From Dactylis glomerata (taxonomy: Eukaryota; Streptophyta; Magnoliopsida; Poales; Poaceae): a DNA stretch of 64,000 bases. The notes under the pieces are model-generated. The model saw only the letters and a list, made by a program, of their open reading frames with translations, was not told the DNA's origin and did no database searches. The position numbers and the translations under genes were made by a program. Numbering within the stretch: position 1 is the stretch's first letter; each line of letters opens with the position of its first letter. Positions 1 through 10,783 of this stretch are shown here, in pieces. Location: positions 2,221,512 to 2,285,511 of the forward strand of contig QXEO01000549.1 of NCBI GenBank assembly GCA_007115705.1. The letters are read 5' to 3'.

Positions 1-486
1 ACTCAGTGTTGTGCCGCTACTATTATGTCCTGGAAGGGTTCTGAGTTCCCCAAGATCGAGCTGCTAGAGTCCTGCAAGAAGTGGCAAAGGACTTTCTTCT
101 ATGTGAAGAACACCACCGACGAAGACCTGATCAACCTGCCACCTTATGTCAATGTCCCGCCGATGGAGATGAAGAACTGGACATTCAACCCGAAGAGCAT
201 GCTGAACACTGTCAATGCACTTCATCGGGTTATAGGGGAGCTGGCCACTGATGGCTTAACACCGTAAGACATTATTGCCAGCTACATTAGCCGACAGGTT
301 TCTCCCCTCCAGCAGCGGACACATAAGATCTGCCACATGAGTAGGGCCATGGACCCTACCCGGCACTCAACCCATGAGCTGAGCCCCGCCAACATTCTTC
401 GGCGGGTAAAAGATATTTACAAGACCATGCAAACTGAGTTTGCGTGGGGATTAGAACCTTATAGCCTGGCACGCCCAACGCCGGTG
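1..486 (+). pseudogene. Tat-1 antisense gene, exon I (putative gypsy-type transposon domain)
   Basis: One reading frame runs from the window edge to 486 with a single in-frame TAA at 265-267. The translation has the KKWQRTFFYVKN, PRVP-like and DPTRHSTHELSPANILRRVKDI-type segments that I recognise from the grass family annotated as putative gypsy type transposon protein (Pfam Transposase_28, from memory). A GTAAGC donor at 487 and a TTTCCTTTGCAG acceptor ending at 613 join exon I to the next exon in phase 0, without leaving the frame. The gene runs opposite to Tat-1 pol. Its N-terminus lies outside the window. Its function is unknown; a role in Tat transposition or silencing evasion would be inference only. 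Confidence 0.7.
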
Positions 487-613
487 GTAAGCCACTCAAC
501 ACCGGCCGAGACACTTCTTTAAGCGCCAACATATCTGTTTAGCCGACATATTTTATATACCGGCCACTATCACTGCTGCACTGATTTCTAATGTAGACTA
601 TTTTCCTTTGCAG

Positions 614-1036
614 AAGTTCAGTTTCCAGGACAGGGAGAACTCCAAGATCAAGATCGCCCCAGACCGCACTGTTCCGGATCCGGAAGATCCGGACAACGAT
701 GACAAGATGCCCAAGAACACCCACGGTGGCTCTGCCGCAGGTAAAACTTCTTCTCGACACTCCATCCAAGATTGGAGCGATGACGATTCGGACGGAGATT
801 GTCGCATGTTCCTCAACCCGATGCCTCTCGCTTACGCTTTCCCGGCCGCGCCGTCATCAGCTATCTCGGACGAAGAGGTGGTTGACGCTACGCCACTGAA
901 CCAAGGACCTCCTCCAGGCACTCGTGCCGGCAAGAAGCGGGGAGTCCGGCCTTAGCCAAAAGCTGCTGATAAATCGAAAAGGCAGAAGGTCGGCATGCCC
1001 CTCCCGAAGAAACAAAGACCTGTTGCCGCCTGGGAA
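614..1036 (+). pseudogene. Tat-1 antisense gene, exon II (acidic/basic linker)
   Basis: This exon follows the acceptor ending at 613 and stays in the exon I frame. It encodes a charged, probably disordered stretch with an acidic run (DWSDDDSDGD, from about 770) and a basic, nuclear-localisation-like run near 975-1015 (KSKRQK, PKKQR). One TAG lies at 953-955. The 3' boundary is uncertain because no good GT donor remains; I place it near 1036, where the sequence turns T-rich. A new acceptor, CTCTTACTAG, ends at 1109. No catalytic motif is visible. Confidence 0.5.
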
Positions 1037-1109
1037 TTTTCTTTTTCTTCCTTAGTCATTTCTTGTTTATCTCTGTCTTTGTTTCTAACTTACTTTTCTC
1101 TCTTACTAG

Positions 1110-2001
1110 GGCTCCTCTGGCTCCGGAACATGCTTCCAGTTCCAGTGCCACGCCTCACGTGGAGAAACTGGCATCTCCTCCACGCCCCGATATTCTGGTG
1201 ATGAGCCCGGTTAGCTCTTCGGCCCGGGCATCTTCGCCCGTGGCCGACAAATCTGCTACTCCGGTGAGGAACACTCCTCCGCCGGAACACACTAACTCTG
1301 CCCCTGATGTGGACATGGAAACAGGGGCCCACCAAGATGCCCCAAATACCGGCGCTGACACCAGTGGCGCCCGAACTGAAGACAATGTTGGCGTGAGTGA
1401 CAAGAGCGCCGACACATACAAGGGAAAAGCTCCAGAACAGTCGGAGTCACCGACTGCGCCGGAACAACAAGCTCTAGAGGTGATAGCTCCACCTCTAGAA
1501 CAATCACCATCAGTTGCACCAGAGCAGCCCATGCCTCAAGCTCCGTAAAAGACTGCTCCTTCTCTGGCCAAAACAACGATTCCTTCTCCTACAAAGACAA
1601 CAGCGTCAACACCTCCCAAAACTAAGCCGCCACCTTACCACAAGTTGCCAAGACGAAGGCAACCAAGATTATCAAGGACAAAGGTGCCCCTCCTTCAACC
1701 AGCACTGCCTTAGCGCTGCATACCAGCAAAGGGGCGAGCCGGGTTAGCTCACTCATGAACCCGGAAGGCCTTGAAGGACGCGTCCTAGTGAATTCCATGA
1801 GCAGCAAAAGCCTTGGCTCCCTCAAGGATTACTGTGTCAGGACTCAAGTGGAATGCCGCCGACATAATGGATACTGCTAGCTCCGGCAATCCAAAGGTGT
1901 CGGCCAAAACTCAAGCCCTCGCCTCCGGCAGCACAGAGATACCGGCCAAGCCAAGAGTTATCGCCAGCGAGTTCTTCAAGGTTCAGCAAAACCTCTTCTA
2001 G
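1110..2001 (+). pseudogene. Tat-1 antisense gene, exon III (Pro/Thr/Glu-rich region, frameshifted)
   Basis: After the acceptor at 1108-1109 an open frame runs to a TAA at 1546-1548. It encodes a low-complexity Pro/Ala/Glu/Thr-rich segment with repeated APEQ and PPLEQ units. Similar composition continues after a frame change to a stop at 1999-2001. The broken frame means the region is no longer translatable as one piece. Low-complexity linkers between the N-terminal domain and the C-terminal coiled coil are usual in this protein family as I know it. The exact 3' splice boundary cannot be set. Confidence 0.5.
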
Positions 2002-2292
2002 ATAGTTGACACTACCACTGCAAGTACTTTAGTTTCTCTTTATACTTAGTCATACATCTCCCCAGTCCCCGAAAATGCCGGATGTCCGGGATATGGGCAT
2101 CCGGGATTTTCCATAGAGCTTCTTTCAGATTTTATCTTCTTTCTTTAAAACTTCAAATCCTTATTATCATCATAAAAGTTTGACAAGAACTTCAAATCCT
2201 AGTGACCGAGATTTGGGATATGTGCACAGCACCTATGCCGAATCTTCAACATACAACTTGATAGGCACTTCAAATCCTGATATCTAACACAT
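2002..2292 (+). repeat. Tat-1 antisense-gene intron, first half, with tandem-repeat copy 1
   Basis: This is non-coding and AT-rich. From about 2171 it holds the first copy of a roughly 117-bp unit (TTGACAAGAACTTCAAATCC, then GTGCACAGC, then GAATCTTCAACATA). The unit reappears twice beyond insertion A at 21366-21600. Bases 2288-2292 (CACAT) are the left target-site copy of insertion A. Confidence 0.7.
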
Positions 2293-3338
2293 TGTTAGCG
2301 GTGCTAGCCGCCCAGTTGGGAACCCCAAGAGGAAGGTATGATGAGCACAGCGACAAGATTCCCTCGATTGTGAAACCAAGGTTTAATCGACCAGTAGGAG
2401 AAAGAAACCACTTCTGAAGGTTGATGCTAGCTGGCTTTTGGCAGGGCGCACTACCGGTGTCAGCAGCAACTTGGAACCTGCACACAACACAACCAAAGTA
2501 CTTTGCCCCAACTTGCAGTGAGGTTGTCAATCTCACTCCTTTGTTGTAAACAAAGGAATAAACATATCGTGTGGTAATAGATGTTTGTTTGCAAGAAAGT
2601 AAATAATGCTTGTAGAAAGTAAATGGTTATATATATGTAAAAGAATGGACCAGGGTCCATAGTTCACTAGAGGTGTCTCTCCATAAAGATAAATAACATG
2701 CTGGGTAAACAAATTACAGTTGGGCAATTTACAGAAGAAAAAAATGCATAGCAATGCATGTACATGTCATGAGGATCACTATAAGATTCACTTGGGCATT
2801 ACAACATAATACATAGATCGTCATCCAACTGCATCTATGACTAATAATCCACCCACCGGATGTCATCCGAGCAACCATTGGGTATTAAGTTGCAAGCAAC
2901 AGATTATCGCCTTAAGCAAAGTGTGTAATGTGAACAATACAAATGTCCTTGAACACAAGATTGTTGTTTTCTCCCTAGTAGCAACAGCACATCTACAACC
3001 TTATAAGTTATTGTCACTCTCCCAGATTACTAGAGGCATGAACCCACTATCGAGCATAAATACTCCCTCTTGGAGTTACTAGCATCTACTTGGCCAAAAT
3101 ATCTACTAGCAACGGAGAGCATGCAGGATCATAAATAACATAGAGATGATAAATCAATAAATCAACTTGACATAGTACTCAATATTCATCGGATCCCGTC
3201 AAACACAACATGTAGAATTACATAACGATAATCTTGATCATGATAGACAGCTCACAAGATCTAAACATGAAGCACATGGAGGAGAAGACATCCATCTAGC
3301 TAATGCTATGGACCCATAGTTCAAGGTAGACTACTCAT

Positions 3339-4306
3339 TGATACGTTGCAAACGTATCTATAATTTTTGATGCTCTATGCTTGTTTTACACCAATTGCTA
3401 TATGTTTTGTCTACACTTTGTGGCACTTTTATGATTTATTTGGACTAACCTACTAATAGTTGCAAAAGTGCATAATATTCTTGTTTTACACTTTGATGTG
3501 TAGGAATTACCAAGAATACAAGTGGAAACATTGTTGGAGTCAAATTGGGACTTTCCAGAAATCTGTGCCAGAACTCTTTTCGAAGATGGTCACATTACGG
3601 GTCAAAGACGGTGTCAAACGGAAAACTCTTCAACTACAAAGTTGTAGGGAATTTCACGGCAAAAGTTCTGGACATAAAATTCACCTGATTCCAAGTCCAG
3701 ACGGCCGAGTTAGGCCTGAATTAATGCGGCCCAATATGGGGAGACGGGAATTTGAGAGACTATATAAAGGGAGGAACCCTAGCTCGTGGGAGACACCTCC
3801 ACCCACGAATTTGCAGCCACCAAAGCCACGTTTTCGCCTCCCCCATGGATCCCATCTCCATGGGGGAGGGCTCCCATGAAGCCATGAAGGAAGGGGGCTA
3901 AGGGGCGGCGCTCCCCCATGATGTCAGCGGCGGGGGAGTTCCCCGCGCTGCCGCTGCCGCCGCGCCGCCATCGTCATCCACGCCCCTCGCTACTCATCTC
4001 CGCCATCTTCACCGCTATCTCCATCACCAACTCCTCCTATTATGCAGTGGTTCATCCTCCCACACAGCTCTGTACCATCCTATGTAAATATGGTGTTTGA
4101 TGCTATAATATTTATCCTATGACCTATGTCATGTTTGCATAGTTTATTTGTTCTTAGATTGATTTGTTGAATGTCTTTGGTTTATTAGAGTTGTATGTTG
4201 ATATGGTACTGTCCTTTGGTGTCTATTATATTTATGCGCACATGGATTAAACATCTTAGGGTTAGTAGTATGTGCAAAAGGAAGGGGGTAGTTCTGTGGG
4301 ATATCA
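3339..4306 (+). repeat. Element B 5' LTR with internal deletion
   Basis: It matches 8234-9195, then jumps from TAGTTCTGT directly to GGGATATCA, skipping about 550 bp that the 3' LTR keeps. A short TGT at both edges suggests a microhomology deletion. A TATA box (TATATAAA, 3761-3768) lies before a GC-rich CCGCCG tract. Over the first 370 bp I count about 18 differences from the 3' LTR. Confidence 0.85.
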
Positions 4307-4817
4307 AGACCTTTTCTGGCACCGTTGCCAGGGAGCAATAGCATGTGGGTGAATATTCTTGTATGCACTTGTTTGCTTTATCTCTAAGTAGTTTTTACTT
4401 CCAGTTTTAAGTTGTTCTCTATCTTAGTATGGATAGGGAATGCGAATTACAAAAAAAAATTAGTTGTACTTGTTACCTAAAAATGTTTTAAAAAAGGAAA
4501 GTTATTGGAAAGATGAGTAATGGTTAAGTGGGGGTCGACCTTGAACACTTGTGTTCATGCCTATAAAACCAAAACAAATCTTTCTATGGAATCTTTTCAG
4601 TTAAAACTTGTACATATTGTGTATATTTTATATATTGTACATATTCCTTTGTACCATAAAAGTAAAGTGACAATTGTAGTTCCTAGTTACTTGGAAGTTG
4701 ATAGTTTTGCTTTGCTGTCCAAAAACAGATATTTTGTGATTCACCGTATAAAATGTTTAAAATCACCAGAACGTGATATTGACCTGAAATTTCTTGAGTG
4801 CAAAGTAATGCTTATTA
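4307..4817 (+). other. Element B PBS and leader
   Basis: TGGCACCGTTGCCAGGGA at 4317-4334 differs at two positions from the complement of the plant tRNA-Asp 3' end, so it is a decayed primer-binding site 10 bases downstream of the LTR. The rest is AT-rich leader sequence. The short ORFs in it have no recognisable protein and no gag similarity. Confidence 0.65.
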
Positions 4818-5054
4818 CTACCTCCATACCAGATTATTGGGAAAATGTGTATTTTAAGACAAACTTTAATCATTAATTTTAGTTAAGAAAATATGAGATA
4901 TTTGACAAAAAAATTATACCATTGAAAAGTTCTTTTGAATATGAATCCAATGGTATAATTTTTATATAATATATAATATATTTTCTTAACTAAAACTAAA
5001 GGTCAAAGTTTGTCTCGAAGTGCACAATTGCCCTATAATCTGGTATGGAGGGAG
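4818..5054. mobile_element. Stowaway MITE
   Basis: The termini CTACCTCCATACCAGATTAT and, on the other strand, CTCCCTCCATACCAGATTAT form a terminal inverted repeat. TA target duplications lie at 4816-4817 and 5055-5056. At 237 bp, AT-rich and capable of folding back (ATTTTAGTTAAGAAAATAT facing its complement), it fits Stowaway (Tc1/mariner-derived, non-coding). Confidence 0.88.
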
Positions 5055-5056
5055 TA

Positions 5057-8000
5057 TCTTTCTTTCATTAGACTAACTTTTTCTGATTTGAGTTACGTAG
5101 CTGTCTCAAAAAAAATCGATTTTCCCCGACTGTTCTGTTTAGACAGATGTCTGTGCTTCACTATAAAAAATCGTGAAAAATCTCATAATAGTGTTTTGAT
5201 CTGAAATGTTTTTCACATAAACCTGAGATTATGATCTGTCTTTCTTTAGTTTGGAGTTTTTTGATTTGAGCTACTTAACTATCTCATTGAGTGTCATCCT
5301 TACAGACTGTTCAGTTTTGGCAGATTATCATGCTTATTTAGTATTGTGCTTATACTCAATGTTTATAATCTTTATTTGATCAATAAATGTTATAAATTGG
5401 TTAGTATATAGTAGGTAATCTCAAATTAAACTTGTCAAAGCTTGAACATGAGTGGATTTTACTTAATGAGTACTAACCCTACTAATGAGTTTTGTGAAGT
5501 TTTATGTGGATGTAGCTTATAAGTTCTAATCAATATGGTGATATGAGATGAACAAGAAGACACAAGAGCTCAAGCTTGGGGATGTTTAGGTGCATCCTAG
5601 GAACATGTCCAAGAAGATACAATCATCTAAGCTTGGGGATGCCCGAGTCATCCCCCTATTCATCAACTAACATGAGGTTGTCTCCTTCATACTCTATATT
5701 ACGCATCCACATGATATGTATTGTGTTAACTTGTATTATAATTGCTTTTATATGTCTTGGTTTTATCTTCTTTAATTTTATTAGGCTCTTTATTTTGTTT
5801 TTATTGCTTCTTTACTTTCACTTATAAATTGAAAACAACAAAAATAGTTCCTTTTGTTTTGCTTCTTTGTTTGGTTCTCTATTTTGTGTCTAGCTGAAAG
5901 GCGTTAAAGAAAAGCACTCTTGGGAGATAACCCATGTTTTCTTTCAGTACTTTTTCTTTTATTTGAGTCTTGGAAGTTATTAGTACTGTAAGAACCGCTC
6001 CTTATCCTTTTTATTTCGTTGTTGTGCCAAGAAGAACCTCTAATTTGATTGAGGTAAGATTTGGGGAAGTTGCTGTCCTGAAACAGATTTTGGTGCTGCA
6101 CCGTAAAAATTCGTGAAAATTCTCAGAATATCTTTTTGACCTGCGATTTCTTGTGCATGTGCCCCAGGTTATATCCAAACTTCCATTAGTTTTGCACTTT
6201 TCGATTTGAGCAACAGAAGGTCCTCGAAAAAATCGACCTTTGTCAGCTGTTCTGTTTTGATAGATTTCTGCCATTATTTGTGTTTGCCTCTCGATCGCTT
6301 TCTTTTTTTAGTTCTTTTGATCAAGGAACTTTTGGGGAAGTTGCTACAGTATTATACGCTTTATATGTGGTGTTTTTGAGTTGAAACCTGAACCAAAAAG
6401 GGTTGATCTACTATTATGCTTATGCTAACATTGCTAATAGAATTGTGTTAAGTTTTGTATGAAGGAAGTTTTCAAGTGTAGGGATTGGAGAATGATGAGA
6501 CGAGATGAAGAATGGACAAAAGCTCAAGCTTGGGGATGCCCATGTCACCCCAAGAAATATCCAAGAGGTACAAGCGTCAAACCTTGGGATGCCCCCGAGA
6601 CACCCCTTCTTCATCGGCAAAAATTAGGTCACCTTTCAACACACTATATTTTTATTGCTTCATGCACTATGCATTTTTCTTGGAGCGTCTTTACTTTCGC
6701 TTTCAGTTTTCTTTTGTTTTGTTTACTGCAATAAATGGTTGGACTCCAACAAATTTCTTTTGGAGGAGATGTACTCATTTTTCATTTGCCAAGAACACTC
6801 CATTTTTTCACTCTTATCGTTCAACGAGTGTTCTCTTTTTCTAGAACTGTGTTTAGCTTTCGTTTTTCGCCTTGATTTTAGATCTTGTTTTATCTTTGCA
6901 TCAAGGTGTATTTGGACCTCTGGTCTGTGTTGGTAGTCATCAAAAGAGTTGTTTCAAAAAGGTTCGAATGGTGATGGAAAAGAGAAAAAGTTTCATGCAT
7001 AAAAGTGGTACAAAAAGGAGCTTGTTTAGACTGCGGCTTAGACTTTTTCATGCCATGCTTGATGTCGTTTTGATAATATACTTATTAGTTTTTTACTGTA
7101 GCATGACTTGTCTCAAATGACTGAGATTGCTTAATGAGCCTTTGAAAAAAATCATGCGTTGTTTTTAATATATGGAAGCATTTATTTGGTTTTCTCCTTG
7201 ATGCTTTATTTGGGTTGACTTGGCGCATGCTTACAACATGTTTGACTCTTACAAAGTCGCCATAAGACTCTATGATCATTTGGTTTTTGACTTGTGATGC
7301 CATTTTATACTTCTTTTAATGATGTTTTGTCGCTATGCATGATTATGGCCATTATTGCTCTCTTAGTTGGTCGCTCCCAGTCTTTTGCTAGCCCTTATTT
7401 TGTACTGAGTATGAGCTCTACTCGTGCATCCAACTCCCAAAAATCAAGTTATTCCAATTGTCCACTATAAATTCCTATGCATGGTATTTGCAAGCCATTC
7501 CTATGCATGGAAAAAGGTGGGGAGGCGTGCCAAGATTTATAAAAGAGCACAAAAGTGCCAATCTCTCTCTCAAAAACTTGCTCATTTTTGTATGGAAGAT
7601 AGTAACAACCCCATTGCCAGTCGTTGACAAAGAGAACCACCTCTCAAAACCAAATTTTTATCTCTCTATTTTACAAATGAAAAGCTCTAGCACATGTTTA
7701 ATCACTGCTTCCCTCTGCGAAGGGCCTTTATTTTACTTTTATGTTGAGTCTCCACCTTCTACCTTTATACACCATCTAAGAGAGCATAGTTACCATTCTG
7801 AGATTAATGTGCATAGTCCCAAAGTTTATCATTGATTGATTTATGATTATGGTTTCACTTGTTCTTCAATTATTTGTATCTAGTCGCCCTCTTAAACTTG
7901 AAGGTGTCCTATGCATTTATGTTTTACTATTCCATGAAGGACAAGCTGAAAACCACTTGTTATGTTTTTCCATATGATTTGAACATACGTTTGACTTTCA

Positions 8001-8233
8001 TTGTTTCATTATTCATGATCTTTCGTGTGTGTGTCTTTTCATGTTATAATAGTGTTGCTAACTTTTTATTGTCAAGATTATGTCTCTTATGCCCATGTTT
8101 TAAGTTCTTTGATCCCAGCAATCAATGCTTTACTTAGATGATCAAGATTTTGATGGTGCATGTCACTTCAAAAATTATTCTTTTGTTATCACTTACCTAC
8201 TCGAGGACGAGCAGGAGTTAAGCTTGGGGATGT
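5057..8233 (+). other. Element B interior, non-coding, with PPT-like repeats
   Basis: From about 5890 this matches the stretch after the gag-protease stop of element G (46350-49279), including AAAGAAAAGCACTCTTGGGAGATAACCC. The gag-protease ORF itself is absent. PPT-like 14-mers (AAGCTTGGGGATGC or one change) lie at 5572, 5629, 6526 and, degenerate, near 6580. The true PPT is at 8220-8233, against the 3' LTR. Short ORFs are hydrophobic AT-rich noise. Confidence 0.75.
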
Positions 8234-9752
8234 TGATACGTTGCAAACGTATCTATAATTTTTGATGCTCCATGCTTGTTTTACACCAATTGCTATATGT
8301 TATGTCTACACTTTGTGGCACTTTTATGATTTATTTGGACTAACCAACTAATAGTTGCAAAATTGCACAATGTTCTTGTTTTACACTTTGATGTGTAGGA
8401 ATTACCAAGAATACAAGTGGAAACCTTGTTGGAGTCAAATTGGGACTTTCCAGAAATCTGTGCTAGAACTCTTTTCGAAGATGGTCACGTTACGGGTCGA
8501 AGACGGTGTCAAACGGAAACCTTTTCAACTAAAAAGTTGTAGGGAATTCCACGGAAAACGTTCTGGACATAAAATTCACCTGATTCCGAGTCCGGACGGC
8601 CGAGTTAGGCCTGAATTACTGCGGCCCAAGATGGGGAGACGGCAATCCGAGAGACTATATAAAGGGAGGAACCCTAGCTTGTGGGAGACACCTGCACCCA
8701 CGAATTTGTAGCCACCAGAGCCACGTTTTCGCCTCCCCCATGGATCCCATCTCCATGGGGGAGGGCTCCCATGAAGCCATGAAGGAAGGGGGCTAAGGGG
8801 CGGCGCTCCCCCATGATGCCGGCTGCGGGGGAGTCCCCCGCACCGCCGCCGCTACCGCCGCGCCGCCGTCGCCGTCTGCGCCCCTCGCTACTCATCTCCG
8901 CCATCTTCACCGCTATCTCCATCACCAACTCCTCCTATTATGCAGTGGTTCATCCTCCCACACACCTCTGTACCATCCTATGTAAACATGGTGTTTGATG
9001 CTATAATATTTATCCTATGATCTATGTCATGTTTGCATAGTTTATTTGTTCTTAGATTGATTTGTTGAATGTGTTTGGTTCATTAGAGTTGTATGTTGAT
9101 ATGGTACTGTCCTTTGGTGTCCATTATATTTAGGCGCGCATGGATTAAACATCTTAGGGTTAGTAGTATGTGCAAAAGGAAGGGGGTAGTTCTGTCGGAG
9201 TGACAGAAATCTGAGGACGTGAACCGGAACGTTGCACGTATGGGATTAGGAGGACCATTAACTTAAGGCTATGGTTGGGGAAACCTTAATGCATTGTTAG
9301 TATTTGCGGATGCTTGCTAACAATCTAATCATATAGTACTTGTATTTCCAAGTAGTGAAGTGCTTGTATATTTAGCCTCTGCCACATAGAAAACTGCATC
9401 GAAGACAATGAACCTGATTTATTCACTAATTGAACTTAGACAAAGCCACCATTATTACCACCACTTTTCCACACTCATGGTACTGTTAGTTTATGGTTAC
9501 TTAGTATATTTTATTGCTGCAGCACTAACAATTACTTTCTTGTATTTATTATCTTGCAAAGCTATCTCTCATACCCGTATTGTTGCTCTAGTTTTGTTTC
9601 CTAGATAATGCAAACGTTTAGTGTGCGTAGAGTTGTATCAGTGGTTGATAGAACCTGAGAGAACATTTATCCTAACTTTAGCTCCTCATTGGGTTCGACA
9701 CTCCTACTTATCGAAAAGGCTACACATGATCCCCTATACTTGTGGGATATCA
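8234..9752 (+). repeat. Element B 3' LTR, full length (1519 bp)
   Basis: It starts TGATACGTTGCAAACGTATC directly after the PPT and ends GGGATATCA before TSD CTCAT. A TATA box is at 8656-8663. About the first 110 bp resemble the LTRs of A, D, E and G; the body and the 3' end (GGGTTCGACACTCCTACTTATC and following) do not. Confidence 0.88.
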
Positions 9753-10311
9753 CTCATGCATCACTCTAGAGGCAGGCATGGTGATGAAGAAGGCCTCCGA
9801 TGGTGATTCCCCTCTCCGGCAGGGTGCCAGGAAGAGCTTCTGGACCCTCCTGATCTCGCGTCGACGACGGTGGTAGCTTGCAGTATGTTTTCTGGAAAAG
9901 TGTTCGGGCCCTTAGGGTTTTCTTGACGAAGGGAATAAATAGGCGGAAGGGCGATGTCAGGAGGTGGACCAGGTGGTCACACCGCCTGGTGGCGCGGCCT
10001 AGGGGTGGCCCGCGCCACCACCTGGTGTGGCTGCCCCTTTGTCCGCCTCCGGCTCTCCTTTGGACTCCGTCTTCATGTCAAGTAATTAGGAACTTGAGCT
10101 TTTGTTTCGTCCAGTTCCGAGAATATTTCCTGTGTAACTTTTCTGAAACACAAAAACAGCAGAAAACAGGAACTGGCACTGTGGCATCTTGTTAATAGGT
10201 TATTTCCAGAAAATGCATAAAAACGCCACGAAGTGTAAACAAAACACAAAGGAAATGGTGTATAAACAAGCATGGAGCATCCAAAATTATAGATACGTTT
10301 GAGACGTATCA

Positions 10312-10783
10312 AGCATCCCCAAGCTTAACTCCTGCTCGTCTTCAAGTAGGTAAGTGATAACAAAACAATAATTTTTTAGGTGACATGCACCAACACAATC
10401 TTGATCGAAACAATGTAAAGCATTGAGTGCTGAGATCAAAGTACTCTAAACATGGGCATAAAAGATATAATGTTGACAATAGAACTTAACAACCATGTTA
10501 TAACATGAAAAGTAACACAAACAAAATATCATGAATAATAATGCATTGAAAGTCATTTGTTTGCTTCGAGCATATAGAAAACATAGCAAAGTGGTATTTA
10601 GCTTGTCCCTCATGGAGTAGCAAAACATAAATGCATAGGACACCTTCAAGTTTAAGAGGGCGACTAGATACAAATAATTTGAGAACAAGCAATACCATAA
10701 TCATGAATCAATTAATAATAAATTTTGGGACTATGCACATTATACTCAGAATGACAACTATGCTCTCTTAGATGGTCCATAAA
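10312..10783 (-). other. Element A PPT and 3' end of interior
   Basis: On the minus strand, AAGCTTGGGGATGC (10313-10326) abuts the 3' LTR and is the polypurine-tract region that primes plus-strand DNA. The adjoining 450 bp match the same place in E (24474-24940) and G (48800-49265). No coding potential. Confidence 0.8.

Larger units (their letters stand above)
3339..9752 (+). mobile_element. Element B: mosaic non-autonomous LTR retrotransposon
   Basis: TSD CTCAT flanks it exactly (3334-3338 and 9753-9757). The LTRs start TGATACGTTGC and end GGGATATCA. The 5' LTR (3339-4306) lacks about 550 bp present in the 3' LTR (8234-9752). The interior has a PBS-like site but no gag-protease ORF. Its 3' half resembles the 3' non-coding half of elements A, E and G, while most of its LTR is different. 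It is therefore a recombinant, mobilised in trans if at all. Confidence 0.88.
2293..10311 (-). repeat. Element A 3' LTR, split by element B
   Basis: Segments 2293-3338 and 9758-10311 join into one LTR of about 1600 bp that matches 19768-21365 along its length. The right end, GATACGTTTGAGACGTATCA, is the minus-strand LTR start with its short inverted repeat. It is followed by the PPT region. Confidence 0.9.

Noticed and set aside
4520..4876. 118-codon ORF in element B
   Set aside because: AT-rich, runs into a Stowaway MITE, and has no recognisable domain or counterpart in the other copies.
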